Shown one piece after another: positions 16,137 through 24,303 of a stretch of DNA of 56,267 bases. The notes beneath the pieces are model-generated. The model did not search any database. It was not told where the DNA came from and was given only the letters and a program-made list of their open reading frames with translations. The stretch comes from Mycobacterium parascrofulaceum ATCC BAA-614 (GTDB taxonomy: Bacteria > Actinomycetota > Actinomycetes > Mycobacteriales > Mycobacteriaceae). The translations under genes were made by a program, and so were the position numbers. How positions within the stretch are numbered: the stretch's first letter is position 1; the number at the start of each line of letters is the position of its first letter. The stretch lies in NCBI RefSeq assembly GCF_000164135.1, contig NZ_GG770553.1:2051628-2107894 (forward strand), in the 5' to 3' direction.

Positions 16137-17108
16137 TCAGTCGCGGACGCGCACCACGACCTTGCCCCTGGCCGTGCGGTTCTCCAACGACGCGACCGCG
16201 GCGGCCGCCCGGTCGAGGGGATAGACCTCGGGGTTGGGGGCGGCCAGCCGGCCCGAGCTGAGCAGCTCCTCCAGCCCCGCCCACTGCTCGGCCAGCGCGT
16301 TCGGGTGCGTCGCCGTCCAGGCGCCCCAGCCCACGCCGACCACGTCGATGTTGTTGAGCAGCAACCGGTTTACCTTCACCGTCGGGATGTCCCCGCCGGT
16401 GAAGCCGACGACCAGCAGCCGCCCGCCCGGGGCCAGCGAGCGGAGCGAATCGGTGAACCGGTCGCCGCCGACCGGGTCGAGCACGACGTCGACGCCGCGG
16501 CCGCCGGTGAGCTCCTTGACGGCGTCCTTGAAGCCGTCGGCCAGCACCACGTCGGTGGCCCCGGCGGCCGTCGCGACGTCCGCCTTCTCCTCGGTGCTGA
16601 CGACCGCGATGGTGCGCGACGCCCCCAGCAGCGAAGCCAGCCGGAGCGTCGAGGTCCCGATGCCGCCGGCGGCGCCGTGCACGAGCACCGTTTCGCCCTC
16701 GGCCAGCCGGCCGCGCACGGTCAGCGCGAAGTACACGGTCAGGTCGTTGAACAGCAGACCGGCGCCCGCCTCGAAGCTCACGTTGTCGGGGAGCTTGAAC
16801 ACCCGGTCGGGCTGCAGGATCGCGACTTCCGCCATGCCGCCGGACAGCATCGTGAGTCCGACGACCCGGTCGCCGGCCTGCACGTGCGCGCCGTCCGGCG
16901 CCGAGCGAACCACGCCGGCGATCTCGGCGCCCAGCACGAACGGCGGCTCGGGGCGGTACTGGTAGAGGCCCCGGGTCAGCAGGGCGTCGGGGAAGGCGGC
17001 GCCGGCGGCGTGCACCTCGACGACCACGCCGTCACCCGACGGCTCGTCGACCTCCGCCACCTCGATCGCGTCCGGACCGTCCAGCCGAGTCACCCGTGCA
17101 GCGCGCAT
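16137..17108 (-). CDS. fadB4: Zinc-free quinone oxidoreductase-type reductase
   Basis: A medium-chain dehydrogenase/reductase of the quinone-oxidoreductase group, 323 residues. It has an N-terminal GroES-like domain (FVLGAEIAGVVRSAP near residues 57-71) and a Rossmann domain with the NADPH loop VHGAAGGIGTSTLRLA near 142-157. There are no catalytic-zinc ligands. The start is ATG 17108 (MRAARVTRLDG). The reading frame is open through into the neighbouring gene only because that gene is frameshifted, which would otherwise suggest a false 663-residue fusion. Sequence and position next to fadE23-fadE24 match Rv3141 (FadB4). Confidence 0.88.
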   Translation of the reverse strand: MRAARVTRLDGPDAIEVAEVDEPSGDGVVVEVHAAGAAFPDALLTRGLYQYRPEPPFVLGAEIAGVVRSAPDGAHVQAGDRVVGLTMLSGGMAEVAILQPDRVFKLPDNVSFEAGAGLLFNDLTVYFALTVRGRLAEGETVLVHGAAGGIGTSTLRLASLLGASRTIAVVSTEEKADVATAAGATDVVLADGFKDAVKELTGGRGVDVVLDPVGGDRFTDSLRSLAPGGRLLVVGFTGGDIPTVKVNRLLLNNIDVVGVGWGAWTATHPNALAEQWAGLEELLSSGRLAAPNPEVYPLDRAAAAVASLENRTARGKVVVRVRD

Positions 17109-17130
17109 GGTCGGACAGCCTACTGCCGGC

Positions 17131-18128
17131 TCAGAAGCCGTCGGCGACCCGCACCACCGCGCGCCCGGTGAACTTGCCGGCGCGCACCTGATCCAGCACC
17201 TCGACGACGTCCCGGACGTCGACGTCGCGGCTGAGTGCCTCGAGGTGACGCGGGCGCAGCGAATCACCCAGCAGCGCCCACAGTTTGCGGCGCGGCCCGA
17301 TCGGCATCTGCACGAGTCCATCCCGAGCAGGGCGATGCCGCGCAGGATGAACGGCATCACGGTGGTGTGCAGCGCCGGCCCGCCGGTGAGGCCGCTGCAG
17401 GCCACCGCCCCGCCGTAGTCCACGGCGCTGAGCACGTCGGCCAGCGTCGCGCCGCCGACGCAATCCACCGCGCCCGCCCAGCGCGCCTTGGCCAGCGGCC
17501 GCGGCTTGGCGTCGGGATCCTCCGGCAGCCGGCCGATAACCTCGGCGGCGCCAAGCTCTTTCAGCAGTCCGGCCGCGCTCTCCTTGCCGGTGGAGGCGAC
17601 CACCCGGTAGCCGTTGGCGGCCAACAGGTCGACGCTGACGGAGCCCACGCCGCCGGACGCGCCGGTGACCACGACCGACCCGGACCCGGGTTGCAGGCCC
17701 CAGTCGATCAACGCCTGCACGCTCATCGCGGCGGTGAAGCCGGCGGTCCCGATCGCCGCGCCCTCGCGCGGGCTCAACGCGCCGAGCGCGACGACCTGGT
17801 CGGCCGGCAGCCGCGCGTATTCGGCGTAGCCGCCGTGGTGGCCGGTGCCGATCGCATACCCGTGGGCCAGCACCTGCTCGCCGACGGCGAAGTCGGGTGA
17901 TCGCGACTCCACGACCTCGCCCGTCAGGTCGATGCCGGGCACCACGGGGTAGCTGCGCACCACGCCACCGCGTGGGGTCAACGCCAGGGCGTCCTTGTAG
18001 TTCACGCTCGAATACAGCACCCGGATCGTCACCTCACCGGGCGGCAGGTCCGACTGGTTCAGCGTCTCGACCGACGCGGTTATCCGGTCACCATCTTCGC
18101 GGGCGACGAGCGCTTGAAACGTGTCCAT
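17131..18128 (-). pseudogene. AcuI/YhdH-type acryloyl-CoA/quinone reductase, single-base frameshift
   Basis: A second zinc-free reductase, with GIDLTGEVVES and the NADPH loop VVVTGASGGVGSVSVDLL, ends normally only if the frame is corrected near 17313. Before that point it reads GIALLGMDS. One base is then missing (GACTCGTGCAG where GACTCGGTGCAG is expected), and the family sequence resumes in the next frame as VQMPIGPRRKLWALLGDS and runs to AVVRVADGF and a stop at 17131. The family signature GxDSV spans the break. In AcuI-type enzymes this C-terminal part completes the catalytic domain, so the protein would be inactive as written. An assembly error is equally possible. Confidence 0.82.
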
Positions 18129-18150
18129 GCCTCGACGCTAACCTCACCGT

Positions 18151-19008
18151 ATGGATTCCTTTCCACTCGGTCGGTTTTCGGTCTCCCGGATCGGGTTCGG
18201 CGCCATGCAGTTGCCCGGCCCGAACGTGTTCGGCCCGCCGCGGGACCGCGACGAGGCGCTGGCCGTGCTGCGGCGGGCGGTCGAACTCGGCGTCGACCAC
18301 ATCGACACCGCCCAGTTCTACGGCCCCGACGTGGCCAACGCGCTCATCCGCGAGGCGCTGCATCCCTACCCCGAGAACCTGGCCCTGGTGAGCAAGGTCG
18401 GTGGGCGTCGCGACGACAGCGGCGGCTGGCTGCCGGTCGACGCACCGGCCGACCTGCGCCGCGACATCGAGACCAACCTGCGCGCGCTCGGCGTCGACCA
18501 ACTGGCCGCGGTCAACCTGCGCCTGTTCGAAAGCGACGGGCCGGATCAGCTCTTCGACGACCAGCTTTCGGCCATGATCGAGGCCCGCGACGACGGCCTG
18601 ATCGGCGGCATCGGGCTGAGCAACGTCAACCGCGAACACCTGCTGCATGCCCTGGACCGCACCGAAATTGCCTGTGTGCAAAACGCTTACAACCTGTTGG
18701 ACCGGTCGTCGGAGCCCGTGCTGCGTGAGTGCACGGCGCGCGGCATCGCCTTCGTTCCGTTCTTCCCGCTGGGGGCCGCCTTCGTGCAGCCGAACCCGGT
18801 GCTCACTCACCGGTCGGTGGTCGACACCGCCGAGCGGATCGGGTGCACGCCGGCGCAGGTCGCGCTCGCGTGGACGCTGAGCGTGGCGCCCAACGTGCTG
18901 CTGATCCCCGGCACCTCGTCGGTGCGGCACCTGGAGGAGAACCTGGACGTCGCGTCGATCGAGCTGGACGAGGACACCCGCGGAAGGCTGAACGCGCTGG
19001 CTACTTGA
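18151..19008 (+). CDS. Aldo/keto reductase family protein
   Basis: A TIM-barrel NADPH oxidoreductase of 285 residues. Aldo/keto reductase landmarks are GFGAMQLPGP at the N-terminus, HIDTAQFYG (D52, Y57), SK (K82), GIGLSNV and the C-terminal NADP-binding IPGTSSVRHLEEN. The position normally held by the catalytic histidine reads VNLRL, with N122. Some AKR branches have this substitution, but it sets the protein apart from the classical tetrad. The start lies 22 bp from the divergent AcuI-type pseudogene, so both share a very short promoter region. Its 3' end overlaps fadE23 by eight bases. Confidence 0.85.
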   Translation: MDSFPLGRFSVSRIGFGAMQLPGPNVFGPPRDRDEALAVLRRAVELGVDHIDTAQFYGPDVANALIREALHPYPENLALVSKVGGRRDDSGGWLPVDAPADLRRDIETNLRALGVDQLAAVNLRLFESDGPDQLFDDQLSAMIEARDDGLIGGIGLSNVNREHLLHALDRTEIACVQNAYNLLDRSSEPVLRECTARGIAFVPFFPLGAAFVQPNPVLTHRSVVDTAERIGCTPAQVALAWTLSVAPNVLLIPGTSSVRHLEENLDVASIELDEDTRGRLNALAT

Positions 19009-20206
19009 GTTCGGCCGACGACAGCCCAAGCAGGCGGCGCGCGACCACCAGCTGCTGGATCTGTTGGGTGCCCTCGAAGATGTCCAGGATCTTGGAGTCG
19101 CGGGCCCACTTCTCCAGCATTGACTGCTCGGAATAGCCCGCAGTACCGGCCAATTCGACGGACTTGAGGGTGACGTCGCTGGCCATCCGGCCGGCCTTCG
19201 CCTTGCTCATCGACGCCTCTTTGGAGTTGGGGATCTTGTTGTCGGCCTGCCAGGCCGCGCGCAACGCGAGCAGGTAGGCGGCCTCCCAGTCGGCCTCCAT
19301 CCGCAGGAACTCGGCCGCCGCCGCGCTCTGGACGTGCGACGGCTTGTCATACGAGATCTCCACGCCGGCCTCGGTGAGGATCTTGCGGATCTCCTCGAGC
19401 GCGGCGCGGCCGACGCCGATGGCCATGGCCGCCACGATCGGGCGGGTGTTGTCGAAGGTCTCCATCACCCCCGAAAATCCCTTGCCCTCCTCGATTTCCG
19501 GGTTGCCGAGTAGGTTCTCCCTGGGGATGCGGACGTTGTCGAACCGGATCGCCGCGGTGTCGGAGCCCTTGATGCCCAGCTTGCGCTCGAGGCGCTCGAC
19601 GGTGACGCCGGGATGCTCGCGCGGGACGATGAACGACTTGATGGCCGCGCGGCCCTTCGACTTGTCCAGAGTGGCCCACACCACGATGTGGGTGGCGCGC
19701 GAACCGGCGGTGACGTAGATCTTTTCGCCGTTGATCACGTATTCGTCGCCGTCCAGCTTGGCGGTGGTGGACACGGCCGCCGAGTCCGATCCGAAGCCCG
19801 GCTCGGTGATGGCCATCGCCGCCCAAACCTTGCCCAGGCGTTCCAGCTGTTCTTCGGTGGCGACGGCGGAGATGGCCGCGTTGCCCAGCCCCTGGTAGGG
19901 GACCGACAACATCATCGCGACGTCGCCCCAGCAGGCCTCCAGCGTCTGCAGGAGCGCCGCCATGTTGGCGCCGTTGTGGTTTTGGTCCCTGTCCTTGTTC
20001 TCGTCGCCGAGCTTGTCGGCCCCGGCGAATTCGATCGATTCCGAGGCGCCCGCGAACAGGTTGTACAGCGTGTCCAGCTCGACGGGGTAGGCGTGTTCCT
20101 TGAGGTCGTACTTGCGGGCGATCGGCCGCATCAGCTCCGCCGCGCCCTGATGGGTCTTCACGGCTACCGCTTGCAGCTTGCGGGGCAGTTCCAGATTGAT
20201 TGCCAT
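19001..20206 (-). CDS. fadE23: Acyl-CoA dehydrogenase FadE23
   Basis: A 401-residue acyl-CoA dehydrogenase closely matching M. tuberculosis FadE23 (Rv3140); the N-terminus MAINLELPRKLQAVAVKTHQ is nearly identical. The FAD site is MAITEPGFGSDSAAV near residues 131-145, and the C-terminal catalytic segment is LDIFEGTQQIQQLVVAR with the glutamate in FEGTQ. It follows fadE24 by 32 bp on the same strand. The two proteins differ greatly, and in such mycobacterial pairs they usually form a heteromeric dehydrogenase. The physiological substrate is not established by the sequence. Confidence 0.93.
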   Translation of the reverse strand: MAINLELPRKLQAVAVKTHQGAAELMRPIARKYDLKEHAYPVELDTLYNLFAGASESIEFAGADKLGDENKDRDQNHNGANMAALLQTLEACWGDVAMMLSVPYQGLGNAAISAVATEEQLERLGKVWAAMAITEPGFGSDSAAVSTTAKLDGDEYVINGEKIYVTAGSRATHIVVWATLDKSKGRAAIKSFIVPREHPGVTVERLERKLGIKGSDTAAIRFDNVRIPRENLLGNPEIEEGKGFSGVMETFDNTRPIVAAMAIGVGRAALEEIRKILTEAGVEISYDKPSHVQSAAAAEFLRMEADWEAAYLLALRAAWQADNKIPNSKEASMSKAKAGRMASDVTLKSVELAGTAGYSEQSMLEKWARDSKILDIFEGTQQIQQLVVARRLLGLSSAELK

Positions 20207-20238
20207 GATTGGTCTTTCAGTTCGAGTGGACTAGCGGT

Positions 20239-21648
20239 CTAGATGACGACGACGCCCTCGGCCACGCCGATGGCCCGCAGGTCGCGATACCAGCGCTCGA
20301 CCGGGTGTTCTTTGGTGAAGCCGTGGCCGCCGAGCAGCTGCACGCCGTCCAGGCCGATCTGCATGCCCTTGTCGGCGCCCAGCCGCTTGGCCAGCGCCGC
20401 CTCGCGAACGAAGGGCAGGCCCTGTTCGGCACGCGCGGCGCCGCGCCAGGTGATCAGCCGCAGCCCGTCCAGCTCGATGGCGATGTTGGCGCACATGAAC
20501 GCCACGGCCTGGCGATGGGCGATCGGCTCGCCGAAAGCCTCGCGCTCCTTGACGTAGGGCACCACGTAGTCGAGCACCGCGTGCGAGGTGCCCACCGCCA
20601 GCGCCGCCCAGCCGAGCCGGGACAGCGCGATCGCCTCGGAGTAGTCCTGGTCCGTTGCCTCGTCTTCGCCGAGCCGCGCGCTCAGGGGGACCGTGACGCC
20701 GGAGAGCTCCACGTGCCCCAGGGCCGCCGCGCGGACGCCCATGCTCGGATCCGGCTTGACGGTGAGGCCTTTCGTCGACGACTCGACGATGAACAGGGCC
20801 GGCTTGCCCTCCAGCTGGGCGCCGACGACGAACAGCTCCGCGTCGGCGGCCGCCGGGACCAACGACTTCACGCCGTCGAGGCGGTAGCCGCTGGGGGTGC
20901 GCACCGCGGTGGTCGCCAGGCGGGTGGGGTCGAACAGCGGTTGCGGCTCGGCGATCGCGACGCAGGCCTGCGGGACGTTCTCGCCGGCGAACTCGGGCAG
21001 ATAGGTGGCCTGTTGGTCCGCGCTGCCCCAGTGGGTCAGCGCGGAGGCGACGCCGCCGGGGGCCAGGATCGGCAGCGCGAGACCCATGTCGCCGTAGGCG
21101 AGCGCCTCGGCCACCAGCACGTTGGTCACGCTGGAGCGGTGGGCGGCGATGCCCTCGAAGTCCTCGGGGATGTTGATCGCCGTGATGCCCAGCTCGGCGG
21201 CCTTGGCGATCAGATCGGCCGGGTAGGTCGCCGCCTCGTCGGCATCGGGTGCCGCGGGCCGCAGCACCTCCTCGGCGAACTCGTTGAGCGTCTCGACGAT
21301 CATCTTCTGGTCGTCGTCGGGCGTCAGGTCGAAATAGTCCTTGCCGCTCGACTTGAGCCGGGTGGGTCCGCTGCGCACGTTTTGCAGCCGCTTGAACTGC
21401 CGGGAGGCGGCGGCGGCGGTGGAGAAGACGGTCTTGGTGCCGTACTGCAGGCCCCGGTTGACCGGGTCACGCAGCCGGTACTTGTCCAGGAACTCCTGAC
21501 CCATCAGCGGGGTGAGCAGCGCGATGGCGATGTCGACGCCCGTGCGCTTGTGCGGTTGCAGCCCGACCCCACTGGGATGGTCTTTGCGCTTCTGGCGGGC
21601 GCGGGCGGATTTCGAAGTCTTCGGTGAACCGGAACGCGTGTCGGTCAT
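20239..21648 (-). CDS. fadE24: Acyl-CoA dehydrogenase FadE24
   Basis: The partner of FadE23: 469 residues, matching Rv3139 along its whole length. A basic N-terminal region is followed by KDHPSGVGLQPHKRTG and a long helical segment before the dehydrogenase core (INIPEDFEGIAAHRSSVTNVLVAEALAYGDMGLALPILAPGGVASAL). The C-terminal half has EAFGEPIAHRQAVAFMCANIA and ends RDLRAIGVAEGVVVI; it lacks the usual EGT catalytic motif, so the base may come from FadE23. The start ATG 21648 (MTDTRSGSP) agrees with the homologue. A perfect 22-bp palindrome lies 40 bp upstream. Confidence 0.93.
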   Translation of the reverse strand: MTDTRSGSPKTSKSARARQKRKDHPSGVGLQPHKRTGVDIAIALLTPLMGQEFLDKYRLRDPVNRGLQYGTKTVFSTAAAASRQFKRLQNVRSGPTRLKSSGKDYFDLTPDDDQKMIVETLNEFAEEVLRPAAPDADEAATYPADLIAKAAELGITAINIPEDFEGIAAHRSSVTNVLVAEALAYGDMGLALPILAPGGVASALTHWGSADQQATYLPEFAGENVPQACVAIAEPQPLFDPTRLATTAVRTPSGYRLDGVKSLVPAAADAELFVVGAQLEGKPALFIVESSTKGLTVKPDPSMGVRAAALGHVELSGVTVPLSARLGEDEATDQDYSEAIALSRLGWAALAVGTSHAVLDYVVPYVKEREAFGEPIAHRQAVAFMCANIAIELDGLRLITWRGAARAEQGLPFVREAALAKRLGADKGMQIGLDGVQLLGGHGFTKEHPVERWYRDLRAIGVAEGVVVI

Positions 21649-21687
21649 GTCGGCAGCCTGTAGTAGTTGGGGCAGTGCGGATGACCC

Positions 21688-21709
21688 GATCTTACTCCGG
21701 AGTAAGATC
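21688..21709. promoter_or_regulatory. Perfect 22-bp palindrome upstream of fadE24 (operator candidate)
   Basis: The sequence is two exact 11-bp arms, GATCTTACTCC and GGAGTAAGATC, with no spacer, centred 50 bp before the fadE24 ATG in the 84-bp gap to hisN. On the minus strand the second arm contains TAAGAT, which fits a mycobacterial -10 box. Bound regulator would then overlap the promoter. With no loop and no U-tract it is a better protein-binding site than a terminator. A dimeric TetR/GntR-type lipid regulator is the likely ligand; which one is unknown. Confidence 0.75.
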
Positions 21710-21732
21710 ACAGAGAACACTTGTTAACTAAT

Positions 21733-22512
21733 TCACAGGACCAGCGACTCGAGCACGCGGTCGTGCAGCGGACCGTTGGTCGCCACGGCGCTGCCGCGGT
21801 GGGGTCCGGCGACGCCGTCCAGGCCGGTCATCGTCCCGCCCGCCTCGCGCACCAGGATGTCCAGCGCGGCGAGGTCCCACACGGAGACCTCGGGTTCGGC
21901 GGCGATGTCGACGGCCCCCTCGGCCACCAGGCAATAGGACAGGAAGTCGCCGAAGGCGCGCACCCGCCACACGGCGTCGGTCAGGGCGATGAAGCGCTCG
22001 CGCAGGCCCCGCTGCGCCCAGCCGGACAGGCTGGAGAAGGACAGGCTGGCCGAATCCAATTGCGCCACCGAGGAAACCGACAGGGGGCGCGGCGGTGCGC
22101 CGTTCACGGAGACGAACGCGCCGCGGCCGCGCGCAGCCCACCAACGACGCTGCAGCGCGGGCGCGCTGACGACGCCGACCGTGGGCACCCCGTCGTCGAG
22201 CAACGCGATCAGGCTGGCCCACACCGGCACGCCGCGCACGAAGTTCTTGGTGCCGTCGATGGGGTCGATGATCCACTGCCGTCCGGCGAAGGTGGTGGTT
22301 CCGCCGAACTCCTCGCCGACGATGCTCTCACCCGGCCGCTCGCGTCCCAGCGCCTCGCGCAGGTCGGTCTCCACCGCGCGGTCGGCGTCGGTGACCGGGG
22401 TCAGGTCCGGTTTGGTGTCGACGCGCAGGTCGAGCGCCCCGAACCGGGCCGAGGTGAGCGCGTCCGCGCGGTCGGCAAGCGCCAGTGCCAGCGTCAGATC
22501 GTCTCGGCTCAT
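21733..22512 (-). CDS. hisN: Histidinol-phosphatase (inositol monophosphatase family)
   Basis: Matches Rv3137 (HisN), the inositol-monophosphatase-type enzyme that hydrolyses L-histidinol phosphate in histidine synthesis. The 259 residues contain the Mg2+-binding residues E67/E68 (GEEFGG), the DPIDGTKNF motif (D83 and D86) and the C-terminal [15 protein letters not shown]. It is cytosolic. The start ATG 22512 is 22 bp from the divergent gene at 22535. It is upstream of fadE24 on the same strand but separated by the palindrome, so separate transcription is likely. Confidence 0.9.
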   Translation of the reverse strand: MSRDDLTLALALADRADALTSARFGALDLRVDTKPDLTPVTDADRAVETDLREALGRERPGESIVGEEFGGTTTFAGRQWIIDPIDGTKNFVRGVPVWASLIALLDDGVPTVGVVSAPALQRRWWAARGRGAFVSVNGAPPRPLSVSSVAQLDSASLSFSSLSGWAQRGLRERFIALTDAVWRVRAFGDFLSYCLVAEGAVDIAAEPEVSVWDLAALDILVREAGGTMTGLDGVAGPHRGSAVATNGPLHDRVLESLVL

Positions 22513-22534
22513 GACGCAGTCCTACCATGGCCTG

Positions 22535-22864
22535 GTGTGGGAATTCGGTGTGCTGCTCGTGCTGGTGGCCGTGTTGGCGGTCTTCCTCGCCCAGCGGTTC
22601 CTGCCCCGCGGCCCCCGCGGCGAGGTGCTGAACGGCACGCTGCTGGTGACCGGGGTGAGCCCGCGGCCGGAGGCCACCGGTGAACAGTTCGTCACCGTCT
22701 CGGGGGTGATCAACGGACCCACCGTCAGCGAGCACCCGGTGTATCAGCGCATGGCGGTCGACGTCGACCACTGGCCGACCATGGGTCAGTTGTTTCCCGT
22801 GGTGTATTCGCCGAAGAATCCCGACAATTGGAGGTTCGCGCCGCCCGAGCCGCCCCCGGGATGA
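22535..22864 (+). CDS. Small single-pass membrane protein
   Basis: A 109-residue protein with an N-terminal hydrophobic helix (about residues 4-20, FGVLLVLVAVLAVFLAQ). A cytoplasmic-side RFLPRGPRGE stretch and a compact C-terminal domain follow, containing FVTVSGVINGPTVSEHPVYQRM and VVYSPKNPDNWRFAPPEPPPG. The start is GTG 22535; the nearby ATG at 22527 is out of frame. It is divergent from hisN, as is the small conserved gene next to Rv3137 in M. tuberculosis (Rv3136A, from memory). I assign no function. Its end is 15 bp from the convergent slipin. Confidence 0.7.
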   Translation: MWEFGVLLVLVAVLAVFLAQRFLPRGPRGEVLNGTLLVTGVSPRPEATGEQFVTVSGVINGPTVSEHPVYQRMAVDVDHWPTMGQLFPVVYSPKNPDNWRFAPPEPPPG

Positions 22865-22879
22865 CCGCGACGGCCGTGA

Positions 22880-23677
22880 TCAGCCTCGGTGATTGAGGTT
22901 GTCGACCACGCCCTGTAGCACCTCCGGATGCCGCAGGAACGGCGTGATGATGTCCACCGGCAGCGGGAAGACGACGGTCGAATTCTGATCCGCTCCCAGT
23001 TCCAACAGCGTTTGCAGGTAACGCAATTGCAGCGAGGCGGGGCTCTTGGACAGCGTCTCCGCCGCTTCACGCAGCTCCTCGGAGGCCTGCAGTTCCCCGC
23101 GGGCGTTGATCACCTTCGCGCGGCGTTCGCGTTCGGCCTCGGCCTCGCGGGCCATCGCCCGCTGCATCGACTCGGGGATCTCCACGTCCTTGATTTCCAC
23201 GACGCGGACCTGGACGCCCCACGGTTCGGTCTGTTTTTCGATGATCGTGCGCAGGTCGCTGTTGAGGTCCTCGCGGTGGGCCAGCAGGGTGTCCAGGTCC
23301 GCGCGGCCGAGCAGCGAACGCAGCGTCGTCTGGGCGATCTGCGAGGTGGCCACCGCGTAGTTCTCCACCGCCAGGATCGCCTTCAGCGGCTCCATGACTT
23401 GGAACATGACGACGGCGTTGACCCGGGCCGGCACGTTGTCGCGGGTGATCACCTCCTGCGGCGGAATGGTCAGCGTCACCAACCGCTGGTCCACTCGAAT
23501 CATCTTGTCCACGAAGGGGATCAGAAACCGTAGCCCGGGACCGTACAGCGGGCGCGCATGCCCCATCCGGAAGACGACGCCGCGTTCGTACTCGCGCAGC
23601 ACGGCCAGCGACCACATCGCGAGCACGGCAGACGTGACGATCGCGGCGATGACGACGACGATCACAGCGGCAGTCAT
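22880..23677 (-). CDS. Slipin / SPFH (stomatin-like) membrane protein
   Basis: A 265-residue stomatin/prohibitin-fold protein. An N-terminal transmembrane helix (residues 3-24) is followed by LREYERGVVFRMG, IPFVDKMIRVDQRLVTLTIPPQEVITRDNVPARVNAVVMF, RSLLGRADLDTLL, and a helical coiled-coil segment with AMAREAEAERERRAKVINARGE. These proteins oligomerise and organise membrane microdomains. Bacterial slipins usually sit next to an NfeD protein. Here no NfeD is present; the partner gene is the four-cysteine membrane protein, whose stop overlaps this start (ATGA). It is the third gene of an operon led by the nitric oxide reductase. Confidence 0.9.
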   Translation of the reverse strand: MTAAVIVVVIAAIVTSAVLAMWSLAVLREYERGVVFRMGHARPLYGPGLRFLIPFVDKMIRVDQRLVTLTIPPQEVITRDNVPARVNAVVMFQVMEPLKAILAVENYAVATSQIAQTTLRSLLGRADLDTLLAHREDLNSDLRTIIEKQTEPWGVQVRVVEIKDVEIPESMQRAMAREAEAERERRAKVINARGELQASEELREAAETLSKSPASLQLRYLQTLLELGADQNSTVVFPLPVDIITPFLRHPEVLQGVVDNLNHRG

Positions 23678-24300
23678 GTTGTCTTGCCCTCCTTGCCTTC
23701 CCAGCTGCCCCAGCGCGTGGAGTACCTGTCTACCGCCGCGGCCGCCCGGTCCTCGAGGGCCGTGCGGTGCGGCAGGTGTGCCGGCGCGTTGGCCGGGGTG
23801 TTCCAGAGGTGGCGGACCAGCGGAAGCCCGAGCAGCGCCACCACCAGGACGGTGCCCGCCAGAACCAGCACGTCGGCGCCCGAGTGGTTGGCCACCATCG
23901 TGGCCAGGGGCAGCACGATGCCGAAACCGGCCACGCAACAGGCGATCCCGCGGTGGAATCGGCCGGCGTCCGAGTGCGGCCACGGGTCCACCTCGCGGCT
24001 GATCTCCCGGCCGTGTTCGGATGTGGTGCAGCCGGATTTGACGGGGCAGCTGTTGCACACCACCGGCAGGGCGCGATAGCGCATGACCCGGTGCCGCGGG
24101 TCGAACGAGGTCGGCCAGAGCCAGTGGTCCTGCGGGCACACCCAGGCGTCATGGTCGGGCCGGTAGGTGAATTGGCCCGTGCGCCACCGTGCCGCGCGGG
24201 CCGACGCCCGTCGGGCCATCGAGTCGAAGCTCCACCCGATGGCCAGCAGGGCAAGCGAATACCCCGCGATGAGCCATACGGTGGCGGCCGGTTGGGACAC
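23674..24300 (-). CDS. Membrane protein with IS1182-transposase-like four-cysteine module
   Basis: A 208-residue protein with one N-terminal helix (about residues 6-23) and two hydrophobic segments at about 119-135 and 140-160. Between them, residues 46-118 have C55 in WVCPQDHWLWP, then YRALPVVCNSCPVKSG with C82 and C85, then C91, followed by TTSEHGREISR. This spacing and wording closely match the cysteine module of IS1182-type DDE transposases, while the catalytic domain is absent. A zinc or iron-sulfur site is plausible. GTG 24300 is three bases after the norZ stop and the gene overlaps slipin, so the three form one operon. Confidence 0.72.
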   Translation of the reverse strand: MSQPAATVWLIAGYSLALLAIGWSFDSMARRASARAARWRTGQFTYRPDHDAWVCPQDHWLWPTSFDPRHRVMRYRALPVVCNSCPVKSGCTTSEHGREISREVDPWPHSDAGRFHRGIACCVAGFGIVLPLATMVANHSGADVLVLAGTVLVVALLGLPLVRHLWNTPANAPAHLPHRTALEDRAAAAVDRYSTRWGSWEGKEGKTT

Positions 24301-24303
24301 CCG

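Noticed and set aside
16137..18128. A single 663-residue fusion of two quinone-oxidoreductase domains.
   Set aside because: The joining segment is nonsense sequence produced by the frameshift near 17313. FadB4 has its own start at 17108, and the AcuI-type C-terminus is intact in another frame.
20209..21627. A 472-codon plus-strand frame opposite fadE24.
   Set aside because: fadE24 matches its homologue over the full length; the opposite frame is an antisense shadow.
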